Assembly (NCBI RefSeq): GCF_030272615.1
Contig: NC_081405.1
Location: 474,516,008-474,580,007 of the forward strand
Direction of reading: 5' to 3'
From: Cryptomeria japonica
Taxonomy: Eukaryota; Streptophyta; Pinopsida; Cupressales; Cupressaceae
Length of the DNA stretch: 64,000 bases
Part shown: positions 22,425-33,908 of the stretch, in pieces
How positions within the stretch are numbered: position 1 is the stretch's first letter
Layout: the number at the start of each line of letters is the position of its first letter
Notes under the pieces: model-generated
What the model was told of the DNA's origin: nothing
Databases searched by the model: none
What the model saw: the letters and a program-made list of their open reading frames with translations, nothing else
Made by a program: the position numbers and the translations under genes

Positions 22425-25262
22425 CTACATCTGCTCATCCTCACCATCAGAAAAGACCTCTATAAGATGTGCCTTGCCTTTCCCAAGGCATCTGTGACCT
22501 GGTTCCCATGGCTCCTTGCATGAGAAACACAATTTCTTCCTCCTTAATCCATTTCGTGATTCATGATCCATCTTAGGAGAAGGTGGTGCATTGGGTAACT
22601 GTGAAGATGAACTCTGAGAAGGTTTAGAACCTTCGGAAGATTTCTTGTTATGTTGAAATGAAGAAAGTGGAGGAGAGGTATCAAGGTCCAATGTAAGTTG
22701 TATGGCATCCTGTAAAGTCTTAGGCTTTAAAGCCCTTACCAAACCTCGGAGTCTCTCATGTAGACCCTCGATGAAAAGCATCACTACTCGTCTGTCAGGC
22801 ATCTCAGAAACCATGACTGCTATGCACTGGAACTCATTAATGTAAGCCTCTACATGTCCTATTTGCTTCAATAGAGCTAAGTCCCTCTAATATAGTTCCA
22901 CATCCTTCCTGTCAAACCTAGCAATCAGTCTCTCTGTAAACTCTGGGTAGGAGTGAACGAGAGCATGGTTCTTAGTGACTAATCCATGTTGCCACCAACC
23001 GTATGCAACTCCCTCTAAGTGTAGGACAGCAAACTGAATGGCTTCATCTTCAAACATAGGTTTCGAAGATAGGTATATGTCCAACTTATGGACCCATGCT
23101 CGTGCACTAATGGAGCCACTGCCATCAAATGTGGATAAGGTAAGCTTATCTGTGGCTTTCTTCAAATCATTATTCCACTGTTGTTTGGGCCATCTATCAT
23201 TATGTCCCCTCCTAGAATCTCTACGTTGCATACAATACTGATGCAAAGGGAAAGCATCTCTGAAGTGTGCAAGAAGTCAAGCCCACTCATCGCTGGCAGC
23301 CATAACTGTATCCTGAAAAGTCACTCCATTTTGTGGATCAGCCAATGGTGGTTCATCTCTAGAAGTGAACCGAGGAAGCATAGGTCTATCGGCTGTCCTA
23401 GTATGTGTCATGTCTCTCCGTGGTGAAATAGATGCACTTCCCAGGGAAGATGGAGTCCTATTGCTGCCACAACTCCCTGGAACTGTAACTAATCTGCTAT
23501 GACTTATGCGCCTACCCCTGTGATTCCCAAATCCATCCTATCCAGTGTGTCCTGTAACCTGTTAATAGCCTGGACAATTCTGTTGGCATTATGTTAACCG
23601 GTATGAGGACATGATGACATTGTATGATTGTCATTGATGTCAATATGCTGAAGAAGAGAGAACCAGTATATGTTAGAACCAGTATAACATTGTGAACCGG
23701 TATATGTGCCAAAGTGAAGCGGTGTGTTTGTTCAAGGTAAACCGGCATGTGGTTATGGGAACCGGTGCATGGAAGCTTTGTATGACTACCGATTGGTAGT
23801 CTCAACTTCAAGGTTTCCGGTTGAAGTGCTTCAAGCCTGTGTGACTCAACCGGTGACTTTGTGTGATGAGTTAGCATTATAACGAAGAACAGATCGTGTT
23901 GCCACGTCAACCTTGTGCGCGTGAAGGATCTTGCATGTAGGAGATTGTTCCTATCTACGTCGGAAATGTGCGAAGTCTGTAAACGGTGAAAACGCGTGAT
24001 GGGTTATCAACCGCCATGAAAGCGGTGGAAAACGAACGATGGAGAACGTCTTGAGATCAGTTCAAGACTGTTGCATTTAATGCAATGTGCTCAACGGTCA
24101 GGATTGAACCGTTTGAATTGCTTAACCTAACAAGTTTAGGGTTTAGGGTTTATGCTACCGACCTATATGTTTCCTATAAGGTCGATGTTGTGTTTCTTTC
24201 TGAGGTTGTTGGCAAAAGTTGTGTGTGTGTATCCAAGTGAAGAGATACGAGATTCTTGCCAAACTAGAGGAGAAGAGTACCTGCAGAGTGTAAGTGCAGA
24301 AGGTGAAGAGGAGCTAAAGCGGATCTGCATTGGCATTGAGTGTTGTTACCAGATTATTGTAATACCTGTTGATCTCTAACCACTTCAACAATTGGGAAAT
24401 CGCTTAACAAGGTAGCTTTAACCGGCTTACTGTAAATCCTTTGACAGGGTGACTCAAAACTATTGAATTCTTGAAATCCTCTAACAAGGTAACCTTTAAC
24501 AGGGTTCAACCCTTAATAGGGTATTCTAGCCATCCCTTAACCGGGTGATCCCTAATAGGATCAGTTCCTAACAGAACCTATTGTATCAGTCTCTAACCGG
24601 ACAAGGCTCCTAACAGAGCGGACTTCTAAAGAGTTCAGAAACAGCTTGTGGGTATTCATCCCCACCGTGGTTTTTCCCAGTTGGGTTTCCACGTGAAAAA
24701 TCTGTGTGTCATGTGTGGTGTTATTCATGTGATGGTTTAAGTGATGTGTGTCTGAAGGTAAATCATGTTAATCTAGCCGTTTATATATTTATGATGATAG
24801 ATTACCTGTTCATGCACTAGGGTGAAATGGAAATAAAAGTATTAGATTGTATGAAAAGATAAGTGTTAACCGGTTTATGCTTGTCTCAATTATTCTGGGC
24901 TTTTGTCGGTTGTACTCTGTTTAAGACCGGTGTTACTGTTTGTCTACCAAAGCGCAGTGTCTGCTGACAAACCGGTTTAGAAATTTGTTTTTGTCTGTAC
25001 TGATTCACCCCCCCTCTTAGTACCGGTTTGGTACTATCCGTTCATCATTGAGATATCAAATTCTTGGTTGCATATCAACCAAGCTTCTCATGATCTCATC
25101 AGGATCGAGTGGATTCTGCCTTTCCTGCCTGGGAAGGCTCCTGTGACCCTCTGGAATATCATCCATAATAGTTTCTACTGGCGGTTCAGTGACCAAGTTC
25201 AAATCCACCCGAGGTCTCCTGCGTGTGTAAAACCTATAGATACCAAATCTGCCCCAATGCAT
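22425..25262 (-). pseudogene. gag of the gypsy deletion derivative, split by a solo LTR
   Basis: Gag packages element RNA into virus-like particles. The N-terminal part (25262-25064) is rich in charged residues and stops at the nested solo LTR; the frame resumes at 23580 with a helical INRLQDTLDRM stretch. The core (about 23250-22887) has the plant gypsy capsid pattern LSTFDGSGS-ARAW-LDIYL and LEGVAYGWW. A TAG near 22886 breaks the frame, after which it continues through EAYINEFQCIAV to a nucleocapsid zinc knuckle CFSCKEPWEPGHRC near 22510. It is inactive as written because of the insertion and stops, but the capsid and knuckle are easily read. Confidence 0.85.
23581..25058 (+). mobile_element. 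Copia-type solo LTR (1,478 bp), TSD AATTC, nested in gag
   Basis: It starts TGTTGGC, ends GATATCA, and is flanked by AATTC at 23576-23580 and 25059-25063. Near the start is the CATTGATGTCAATATG box (23630); the middle is rich in AACCGG and TAACAGG repeats. TTTAGGGTTTAGGGTTT occurs at 24135-24151. Near the 3' end is a stem around TTCACCCCCCCTC (24997-25023). No internal coding region or second LTR is present, so it is a solo LTR. Confidence 0.92.
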
Positions 25263-25313
25263 AGAATCACTCCGATGACCCTCAAGCTGGCAAGATCATC
25301 GCTCTAATGCCAC

Positions 25314-26699
25314 TGAAAAATGCCAACCAAGGATTGGCACAAATCTGATTGGTTTGTCTCAACTGAATCTTTGACCAGCAATATACTTTTTGGGTTTTGA
25401 CAAGGTTCTTTGGTTTTTATGCGTTTTTGAGGTTTTTGAATGATAGAATAAATAATGCAATTTTGGAGATCAATACAGGAACAACTTACAACTACTGACA
25501 TTAAATTTCAGAATGTCTGATTTATTAACAGCAACTAACAAATGCCAATAATAAATGAATTTCAACACTAGCATGCCAAATTGGCCTACCAGGGGTCCAA
25601 TGCCTTGCCTGGAGGGCTTCTTTATTGACTTTATTGAATGAAAATGCTGCTACAGGAGCTTCCAATGTGCACCAACTGCTCCAACATGTTTTATTCTTCT
25701 AAACAATAATTATCAAAAGCAATTGAATAAATATTTGACAATTCTGAAGCCTATTCTAAAATCTTGCTAGGAGAGATCACCAAATTGACCCTATTTTCCC
25801 CACTAAAATGCTGATGTAACTCCAGTATGATGCAACTCTTCCAAACAAACCCTTGACTTCCTTATATGAGCTGCTGACAATGAATTCTGAGCAATAAATT
25901 TGAATTGAAACCCTTCCAATTATTTCTTTGGCACCCACAGGTAAGATGGAATGGTACAGCTTGCTCGTACTCTGCTGAATTGGCTTATTATGACCTGAAA
26001 TGTGCTCAGATCTGTATTTTATGCACTAAAATCATCTTCAGTGGTGCTAACCCTCTGATATGAATCCTTCCAAGGCTGGTTTGAGGCTCCTTAAGGCTGT
26101 CTAGTTGCTGGAAATTCCTTAAATACTGCCCAGAATTGAAAGACAGACCTGGTAATGTCTGCTATTGCTGATGAAACACTGAAGTCGGCCCTCTATTGAC
26201 CAATTTTCAACTTTCTTTGCAATTTGATGGAGTGTAGGGTGATAGGGGCTATGTCCTTCACCATTGATGGGAGGTTTTTGTCTCCCAATACTCTGCAAAT
26301 CCCTGCGTGGATGCTACAGATCTAATTCCAATGTGCTGATAGCAAAAAATTAATATCGAAAAGAATGAGGAACAAGCTCTCACACATTGCTTTTACCTCC
26401 TACCTTTCACATCAACCCTAATCCTTAAGATTCCAAGATTCCTTTGGAATCTTCCTTCTGCAATTGTGGCGTCCAGCATTGAGGGGGGGTTTTACCATGA
26501 TAAAATAACCACATTTTAAAAAACAACTTTTTTCCCTAGAGGTCCATACGATGGTCTTCCTTTATAAAAGCTACTATTTATGGCATAAAGTAACTTATAA
26601 GCTTTATTATAAAATTTTCAAAGAATATAATTTTACCAATGGCAAAATTTAATCAAGTATGAACCTCCGGTGACGACCTAGCAAATTGGGGACATTACA
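25314..26699 (-). repeat. 5' LTR of the gypsy deletion derivative
   Basis: It runs, on the minus strand, from TGTAATGTCCCC at 26699 to a CA end at 25314 and is followed after one base by the Met-type primer-binding site. Confidence 0.93.
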
Positions 26700-27646
26700 T
26701 TTGTCTTGAACAGATTTAAAAGGCACTTTTAAGTGCATATCTAAAGAAGAGAAGGAGCAGATTTGTGTGGAGTATTGAAAGAAGCTAGATTGAGTACATA
26801 CACCAAAAGAAAAAGTGCCTTATATTTATTGAACTTGTTAAGTATTACAATGGCAACCATTTCTAATTCCTTGAGCCAAGCCTGCTTCAAAACAGACCCA
26901 AACTCTCCCATTTGGAAATATGTTGGAATGGTACAATAGCTTCCAAGTGGTGGAGGTTATGTTTGCATTTGTAGTCACTGTAAAGTTAGATATTCAAGAT
27001 CATAAAGTCAAGTGAAAAACTATTTGCGCAGATCCCTCAACAAGGCATCAAAATTTTGTCCAAGCGCAGATGGTAAAGGCATTCCTAAAGTAGAAGTATA
27101 TTAAAGAGCAAAAAAAAACAGACCAAGCAGTAGGTCATAAATCAAATCATCTTCAGTTAAAAAAAAGAACTTGAGGGATGCTGCCCCCAACGCCACCTTC
27201 TCATTTTCAACCTACAAAGCGCCATCCATTTGTGTCCATACCTAAAGAACAACTTGTGGCCTCTATACATAAAAGATCAGAGGAACCGTTGCAAATTTCA
27301 TTTAAAAAAGAGTGTAAAGAATTGCCAATCAAGAAATAAAAAGATGTGCCTATGCTAATGGATTGTCATTCAATGATGTTCACTCACCATATTAGCAAAC
27401 AATGGTACAATAATTAATGGGGCTCCAAAAGGGTACAAGTGCCCAAGTTTTGAGAAGTTGTGTAGCACCTTATTGGATAAAGAGATGAAATTGGTAGAGA
27501 AATCCTCAAAGCCCATAAAGGATTTGTAGTTTGAAATTGGAGTGTCCATCGTTTTTGGTGGATGGAAAGATGCAAATAATACACCCATTGATCTGTTGGT
27601 GTTGGAAATAAGCCACACCCGGACCGACGATGGACTAGTCCAAGAG

Positions 27647-27719
27647 GGGCTAGTAGCTCAGTGGTAGAGCACTCCAGCAGCGGATGGAAGGTCCTAGGTT
27701 CGAGTCCTAGCTGGTTCAT
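27647..27719 (+). ncRNA. tRNA-like sequence in the 5' LTR of the TRIM
   Basis: It folds as a near-complete cloverleaf: acceptor GGGCTAG against CTGGTTC (seven pairs with wobbles), D arm GCTC/GAGC, anticodon stem CTCCA/TGGAA with one mismatch and an 8-base loop, and T arm CTAGG/CCTAG around TTCGAGT. A and B boxes match the Pol III internal promoter. The enlarged anticodon loop and the position inside an LTR argue against a working tRNA gene. Confidence 0.7.
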
Positions 27720-27845
27720 GTCTCAACATGGTATCAGAGCCAGGTCCAGGCTAGGAGCCCCAAGCACACAAGAGGTGTGGCTAAAGGGGGGGTGTTGGTG
27801 TTGGAAATAAGCCACACCCGAACCGACGATGGACTGATCCAAGAG

Positions 27846-27918
27846 GGGCCAATAGCTCAGTGGTAGAGCACTCCAGCAGCGGATGGAAGGTCCTAGGTTC
27901 GAGTCCTAGCTGGTTCAT
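27846..27918 (+). ncRNA. tRNA-like sequence in the 3' LTR of the TRIM
   Basis: It is the same tRNA-like unit as in the 5' LTR, with CCAA for CTAG at the acceptor end, which still allows six of seven pairs. A and B boxes are unchanged. Confidence 0.7.
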
Positions 27919-29394
27919 GTCTCAACATGATCAATGTTATTGAAATGTCCCCTAAAAGGGCAATGTTTTTGAGAGGAGTGGACTGTGAAGGATAGGCAAG
28001 GGATGGTACATATATTTCTAACAATCTTTGTCAAGTCATTGAGGACGTGGGCCCTCAAAATGTTGTGCAAGTTATAATAGACAATGCCAAAAATTGTAGG
28101 GCTGTTGTGTTACGGTTGAGGAGCGTCATTCACAAATTTCTTCGACACCTTATGATGTCCACTCCCTCAAACTAATGCTACAAAAAATTGGCACCAAAAT
28201 TGATTTAATCAAACAGGTGTGTGTTGAGGTTGAAGACACCCAAATGTTCGTTGACACAAGCATATTTAGAACATTCTCAAAATTGGAGCTGCTAAAGGTA
28301 AGTTAAATAATAAATATGTTTCACTTTAGTAAACTTTTAATTTTTGTTAAAAAAAAAAAAAAAATGATTTTCAAACTAGTAGTTGAGACTCATTTTGCCT
28401 CCAACATAAATGTGTTGAGACAACTTGTGAAGGTCCGTGAGGCACTTTCTAACATGTCATCAGCCCAAATTGGTCCATATGGAAGCAATCTAGCACTAGA
28501 AGGGCAGAAAAGGTTAAGAAATTGATCCTAGGTGACATTTGGTGGGATCGTGTTGAGTATCTCCTTAGTTTCACTAAGTTCATATTAAGCATGATCCATT
28601 ATACCGACAAGGATAGGCCTTGTTTGGGTGAGGTATATGATGGCATTGACACAATGATTAGAAAGATGAAAGTCATCATAAATGCAAAAGAGCAAGATCC
28701 TAAAAAAGAAAATTCTTCAAAGAACTACACAAAATCATTGTAGAGAGATGGAATAAAATGACCACTCTATTGCATCTTTTGAACTTTGCATTAAATCCCA
28801 TATATTATAATTCTCAGCTCCTTTATGTGACATCAAGAGTTGCCCCATATAGAGATGTTGAAATTGCTCAAGGGTACAAGGTAGCACTTCATGACTCTTC
28901 ATTGATCGTGACATGCAGGATGCAATGAGGGCTGAGTTCATGGGTTTTGCATGCTCCAACAATTCTAGTCTTAATGCTCTTCATGAGATGCTCATAGTTG
29001 GTGGTACTTCCATGGCCAATCATAGACGCACCTAAAACCTCTTGCAATCAAAATTTTATATACATAATCTTATAAGTTTTATTTATATTTTTTTTATAAT
29101 TTAAATTTTAAAATTTTGTAACTTTGAACTCTAATTTTGTTTTAATAGGTTGCTAGTTCATTTGCATCTAAAAGGAATTGGAGCACGTACTCCATCCGCT
29201 CGATAAAGTGCAATAGACTACACTCCAAAAAGATAAGAGGACTGGTGTTTGTGCATGCAAACTTGCCGCTCCTTACACACAAACAATGTGGCTACAAAGA
29301 AGGAGGCACAAGCAAGTGGGATATTGAGCCAGAGCATATTACTCGGATGCTTCCACTGCCCACTTTGTTGCACTTGATGTTGACAATGACCATA

Positions 29395-29565
29395 AGCCAA
29401 CTAGCAAACATAAGAGTGCTAATGCTAGTGCTAGTGTCAATGCCAATGCTAGTGGCATAATTTGTGGTTCTTTGTGACAATGAGCCAACTAGCAAACATA
29501 AGAGTGCTAGTGCTAGTGCTAGTGTCAATGCCAATGCTAGTGGGGCATTATTTGTGGTTCTTCTA
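29395..29565 (+). repeat. Two-copy 88-bp tandem duplication
   Basis: Text beginning AGCCAACTAGCAAACATAAG recurs at 29395 and 29483. Each copy contains its own short GCTAGT/GCCAAT repeats that would encode an Ala/Ser/Asn-rich tail after the hAT dimerisation region. Confidence 0.85.
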
Positions 29566-29639
29566 ATTTACCACTACATACATCATCTAATATGGATGGT
29601 GATGATGATATTTTTGACGACCCATATGAATTTAAGCAA

Positions 29640-29975
29640 TGATGGCTGATTGTTGACACTTGACATTATTATTTTTTAACTTTAATATATGTCATGACAT
29701 TCAAGTTTGACTAATATTTGACTATTAATATGGTGGCATGTTTTGCTATGTTACTTGACGATTTATGGTGGTGTATTTTGAACTTAATTACTACTGCAAA
29801 TATGTATATATTTATAATTTTTATATTATTTGTATGGACAAACCCAAAACAAACCCTTGAACCCGAACCCAAACCATTAACTTAGGCCATATGCTCTATC
29901 TAGTTTTACCCTTACCTTGTAGATCCAAAGTATAACAAGGAGGCAAAAGAAAAACACAATAAAGGAGAAAACAAC
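29640..29975. other. AT-rich spacer after the hAT remnant
   Basis: I see no coding region; an AAACCCAAA/GAACCCGAACCC stretch near 29850 is telomere-like but irregular. The hAT element's right terminal repeat may lie here but was not recognised. Confidence 0.3.
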
Positions 29976-30117
29976 AAGAATGTAGTGTCCCCTTTTGGTG
30001 ATTGCCCTAAAATCAAAAATTCCATTAAAATAAGAATTGTAAGATAGTTATAGGTACAGCTTTACCATTTAAAATGCCTTTAAAATAAACCCTGATTTAA
30101 GTCCTACAACCATATTA

Positions 30118-30121
<4 letters not shown>

Positions 30122-30159
<38 letters not shown>
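30122..30159. repeat. (AT)n microsatellite
   Basis: About 19 AT units in a row. Confidence 0.97.
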
Positions 30160-30161
<2 letters not shown>

Positions 30162-30282
30162 CATAAATCTCAATTATTTCCATTAGGGTTAGTAATCACA
30201 CATATAAGTACAAATACATATAATTATCAAATTTCATTAGAGTTTGAATGAAGAAGAGTGATAGGATTGGCTCAAAGCAATC

Positions 30283-30765
30283 TTCACACTAAGCCCAAGA
30301 GTGGACACTCACCCTCTTGGCCCCAAGTGGCAGGCACATTGGACATCCAGCATGGGGTGGTCTCCTAGTGGGATGCTTGTATCTGCAGTCCCTATCCATG
30401 CTCCCTTATTCATCCCCTTATGACTAAGAGCATGATAGGTTGGCCCGAAGCAATCCTCACAATAAGCCCAAGAGCGGACAATCACCCTCTTGGCCCCAAG
30501 TGGCAGGTACATTGGACATCCAGCATATGGTAGTCTACCTAGTGGGGTGCTTGTATCTGCACTACCTATTCATATCTCCTTCATCATCTTCCAAAAATCA
30601 ACCATTGTAAATGTTGGAAATGAAATCACAAAAGGGTGCCCCTAAATCCTCCTATCCAAGCCCAAGAGCGGCCACTCACCCTCTTGGCCCTAGGTGGTAG
30701 GCACATTGGACATCCATCATGGGGTGGTCTACTTAGATGGCGATCTCGTATCTACTCCTCTCTCT
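30283..30765 (+). repeat. Three spaced copies of a ~110-bp repeat
   Basis: Copies lie at about 30283-30403, 30463-30580 and 30656-30765. Each carries AAGCCCAAGAG-GGAC-CTCACCCTCTTGGCCC, then GGCACATTGGACATCCA. CAAGAG and CTCTTGG within each copy can pair. Spacing is 180-195 bp. Confidence 0.85.
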
Positions 30766-31718
30766 TGCATTTCCTTCCATTCCTTATATGATTGTTTATT
30801 TGATTGATTAGCATTTCACGTCATTAACAATACCAAACACATAAGAAATGATATGTTAGACAATATCTTCATCATACATACACTAAGCATGCATCTCATG
30901 CATACCAAATTCTTGTTAAAGCATAGGTCTGCTGTTTATATCAATCTGATCTGCTTCTTATACTCAGATATATGTGTATGAGAATCCTCTCCTATTTGTT
31001 CATTTTATTCTTTTGTATTATGTATTCAGAATCAGACTTGATGATTTCTTATTCCCTGTACTCATACCATATTTTCACAAATGTACTTACTAATTCCAGG
31101 CTGATGTAAATAACTCGGATGTCTGCTATAATTTAATTATTTTCTGCCACTAATAAATTCTGAACTTAATTCCTTTTTGCACTTCTCCCCTGCCCCCCTT
31201 ATCCTTCCACTTTATGTCTTTAAATACCTTCTTCATGCCTCTTCGCAAGAGAGGTGTTTCTTCACAAAGGTCAGCCTCAAAACAATATAGTTTTCATTTA
31301 TTTTAAAACACCAAACAGGTCGGCCCCTATATATATTTAATTTTATTCCTGATTTCTTAAGAGGGGTGATTCCTCAAGAAGACGGCCATAATACAAGGTG
31401 GTAATTTCTTTTTGAATTGCCATAAATTGTAGGTCAGTTAGTAAATGGAAAAATTATTGATTTATTTAATTTTTAAATTCTTAAAAGTGGCAATCCACAT
31501 GAGGAGAGTCGACCTAAGGAAGATGGAGATTCTTTGAAGGGTTCGGCCCCAACAAAACCCAATCATACATTATTTATTTTCACCCATATAATAGGCAAGA
31601 CTTTAGGTGTAATATCAGTGCCAGGTAATCCTAAATGACATGAAGTTGTCCATCATATAAATCTGCAAACTTATCAAAAGCTGTGATCTCATACACTGCC
31701 AGGGTACATGACAAAGAA

Positions 31719-33908
31719 GCCACCCTTAACAATAAACATACGCATATAGCAAGTAAGGTTCTTTTGACTCAAACATATAACTCAAACTAAACGCACAATT
31801 GAAGGTGTGTCTCTCTTCCATTCTTCACCAGTTTGTTTCTCTCTCTGCTCAGTCACGCTTTCCTTCCTTTCTTCTATTACGAGCAATCAACCCGGAACCG
31901 ATGGAGCCCAGAACTTGGTTCAAGGATTCAATGAAATTATGGTTGCAAGTTTGGTATGTCTCTCCACTAAAAGGAATCGATACAACACCAATGACGGGGT
32001 TAATTGTCAAGTGCCTGAATACATCTTCACAGAAATCACTACTATCCACCATCCTTCTCAAAATAATTCAAAGCTTCCTCTTCTTCCAAGTGATCATATC
32101 TAGTGCAGTTTGATGGGATCATATTCCTACCACATTCAGGTTTTCTTAAATCCTTCCTTCAAGATTATTTAACATTTGTTACATAAGGGTCAGTTCACTA
32201 AAAACTTAAGTGCGTAAAAGATAATTAATTTCTCAAGAACGGAATATGAAAATACAGAGAAATTACAAAGAGGAGTATGGATGCATCGTGCAACTTTATG
32301 CAATAACTGAATTGTAATAGGAAATGTAATATAGAAGTGTAAGTTCAAAAAGACTTGACAACAAATGCCAAAAATAAAATAGCCAAAAATATCCACCAAT
32401 TTAGCCACCTATTATAAATTTTTCCCCACAAACGAAGCAGCAAGGTAACAAATGCATGATGAATAAATTCTTTAACCAGGAACAGCTGTATTTGAGTCAT
32501 GAATCTCAAAACCTCAAATCATACCAAGGATGCAAATTTATTTTTTAATGAACTTTGGCATAGCTGGCAATAATACTTTTATGCATTACTCAATATGAAT
32601 AAAATTTATTTCAGTCTTAAAAATATCCACCAAAAAATATAAATATGAGCTCCTTAGTATATTTTAAGAACCCCTAAGTTTTTATTTTATTGCTTGACCA
32701 TTTCAAATTTATATCCATGTTCAAACCAGGTGAAGAGATCTTAGAAGATAAGCACTGAAAAAATAGGGCGAGCAAGAAAATATAACTTCAAAGTAACTTG
32801 CAAAACAGGAACAATGGAAGGGCATTGTCCACATGCGCAAGGATAGATAAACAGATAAAATTTTATGGCAGAAAAAAGATATAATATAATATATTGCCAT
32901 TTATATTTGATCTAACTGGTAGTAAGCAGCAGCTATCACCAATGGCCATAAATTTAATGTCTACCAGTATAGCTAGCATATATAATTTACTGCAAGGTAG
33001 TTTACCTGGAAAAGGGGGTTGAAAGCACCAAATAGCCGTTAACATTTGTATCATATCAATTTCTAATCTCTATCCCCATGGAGAAATAAAATTTAAGATA
33101 CCAAACACAATATGTGCATTCAAACCACACATTTAACTGTTTCCTAAATTTGAAATACAGAAAGTAAAATGAATCTCCTTAAACTCAATAGTACTGGACT
33201 CCCATTAAGATTTTAATTCTTCACCATACATGTATGACACATACAAATGCTTCTCTTTGCTGTACATCAAAGTTGGAAACTGATTATATGAAGCTCTTCT
33301 AGCTTTAATTTTTTCTCACAAAAGTTGCCTCATTTTCGTTTTTAACAATTACTATGCAAAAGATACCATAATATTGTTCATGGTGGGTGTGGACTCAAGA
33401 GAAACCATAAAGTTATCTTCTTGTAACAATGAATGCAAGTTCCAGCACATGTGAATCAAGTTCGATCAAAGTAAAATATTTATTTATTCATCCACAAAAA
33501 TGGCAAAAGTCACTTAATGCAGGCTTCAGCCATGAACTGATAAGGTACCTTACATGGAAAATGGGCAAAGATGGATAAAACAAAAGTCTTTGATAGCAGG
33601 ATTGAAGAACACAATACAATAACATCATTATTTTCTACTCTTATTTCTTTTTCAGCTTCACAACATTTGCAATCAGAAGTGAAGCACTGAAGAGTGGAAA
33701 GAATAGAAGAGACTAAGAAGGCCAGCATCTGGAGACAGAGTCTCCATGAGTTCAACATAACAAAATAAAACAAGCCATGTACGCTTTGCATTTAGAGTGA
33801 CTGGCTCCAGGGCAAATGCTTGAATGCTCCAACTACTAATTCAGCTTAGGAATCAATAAAAATTACCTGTATGCCTTGAGAAGGATAAAGAAAAGCTCTA
33901 AAGCATGA
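31719..33908. other. FNR 3' flank, no recognised gene
   Basis: Small frames exist near 31800-32110 on both strands but show no domain I know. A possible FNR poly(A) signal cluster (AATAAATAAATA on the minus strand) lies at about 33489-33478, some 420 nt past the FNR stop. The rest is AT-rich and unassigned. Confidence 0.35.

Larger units (their letters stand above)
19828..26699 (-). mobile_element. Complete Ty3/gypsy-type element lacking RT-RH-IN (deletion derivative)
   Basis: The target duplication TTTGT lies at 19823-19827 and 26700-26704. The LTRs are 19828-21220 (3') and 25314-26699 (5'); both start TGTAATGTCCCC on the minus strand. Just inside the 5' LTR is a primer-binding site TGGCATTAGAGC (25312-25301), two bases off the initiator-Met TGGTATCAGAGC. 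Just before the 3' LTR is a polypurine tract GGGAAGGGAGGAC. The inside holds gag, a broken protease and an open 279-codon frame, but no RT, RNase H or integrase. A copia-type solo LTR is nested in gag. The LTRs differ by several small indels, so the insertion is not recent. It could move only with enzymes supplied in trans. Confidence 0.93.
27594..27927 (+). mobile_element. TRIM-type retroelement (334 bp) with a tRNA-like sequence in its LTRs; TSD TGATC
   Basis: Two 135-bp LTRs (27594-27728 and 27793-27927; five differences) start TGTTGG and end CTCAACA. Between them are only 64 bp: a perfect initiator-Met primer-binding site TGGTATCAGAGC (27729-27740) and a polypurine tract AAAGGGGGGG (27783-27792). 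TGATC flanks the whole at 27589-27593 and 27928-27932. Each LTR contains a tRNA-like stretch with A box (TAGCTCAGTGG) and B box (GGTTCGAGTCC). It lies inside the DUF659 part of the hAT gene and lacks genes of its own. Confidence 0.95.
26880..29400 (+). pseudogene. hAT-family transposase gene (BED, DUF659, dimerisation region), broken
   Basis: hAT transposases cut and paste DNA with 8-bp target duplications. A BED-like zinc finger is readable at about 26890-27075 (PIWKYVGMVQ, then GGGYVCICSHC), with two stops and the usual His changed (KNYL). The DUF659 part runs from about 27430 (FEKLCSTLLDKE, VSIVFGGWKDA) to 28300 (IEDVGPQNVVQVIIDNA), cut by the TRIM at 27594. A further part lies at 28375-28980 (VETHFASN, LGDIWWDRVEYLL, RPCLGEVYDGIDTMI, DMQDAMRAEFMGFA). 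An intron-like AT-rich stretch ends in TTTTAATAG near 29148. The C-terminal dimerisation block follows at 29150-29300 (ASSFASKRNWSTYS, LVFVHANLPLL). Stops and frameshifts are frequent, so it is inactive. Terminal inverted repeats were not found. Confidence 0.85.
29981..31713 (+). mobile_element. Probable solo LTR (1,733 bp) starting TGTAGTGTCCCC, TSD AAGAA
   Basis: The start TGTAGTGTCCCC resembles the TGTAATGTCCCC end of other LTRs here. AAGAA flanks 29976-29980 and 31714-31718, and the element ends in GACA. AAGAA is a simple sequence, so the right limit is less sure. Inside are an (AT)n tract, three spaced ~110-bp repeats, and a CTTTAAATACC box followed by GAGAGG/GGTCAGCC text near 31218-31290 that may be a promoter. 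Confidence 0.5.

Noticed and set aside
27647-27918. Two functional tRNA genes
   Set aside because: Both copies lie inside LTRs of a TRIM, the anticodon loop is 8 nt with a stem mismatch, and acceptor pairing needs several wobbles.
29850-29880. Interstitial telomere array
   Set aside because: The AACCC units are irregular (AAACCCAAAAC, GAACCCGAACCC) and few; not a telomere repeat.
31799-32113. Protein-coding gene in overlapping frames on both strands
   Set aside because: Each frame is about 70-105 codons, with no known domain, no splice structure and no codon pattern that favours one strand.
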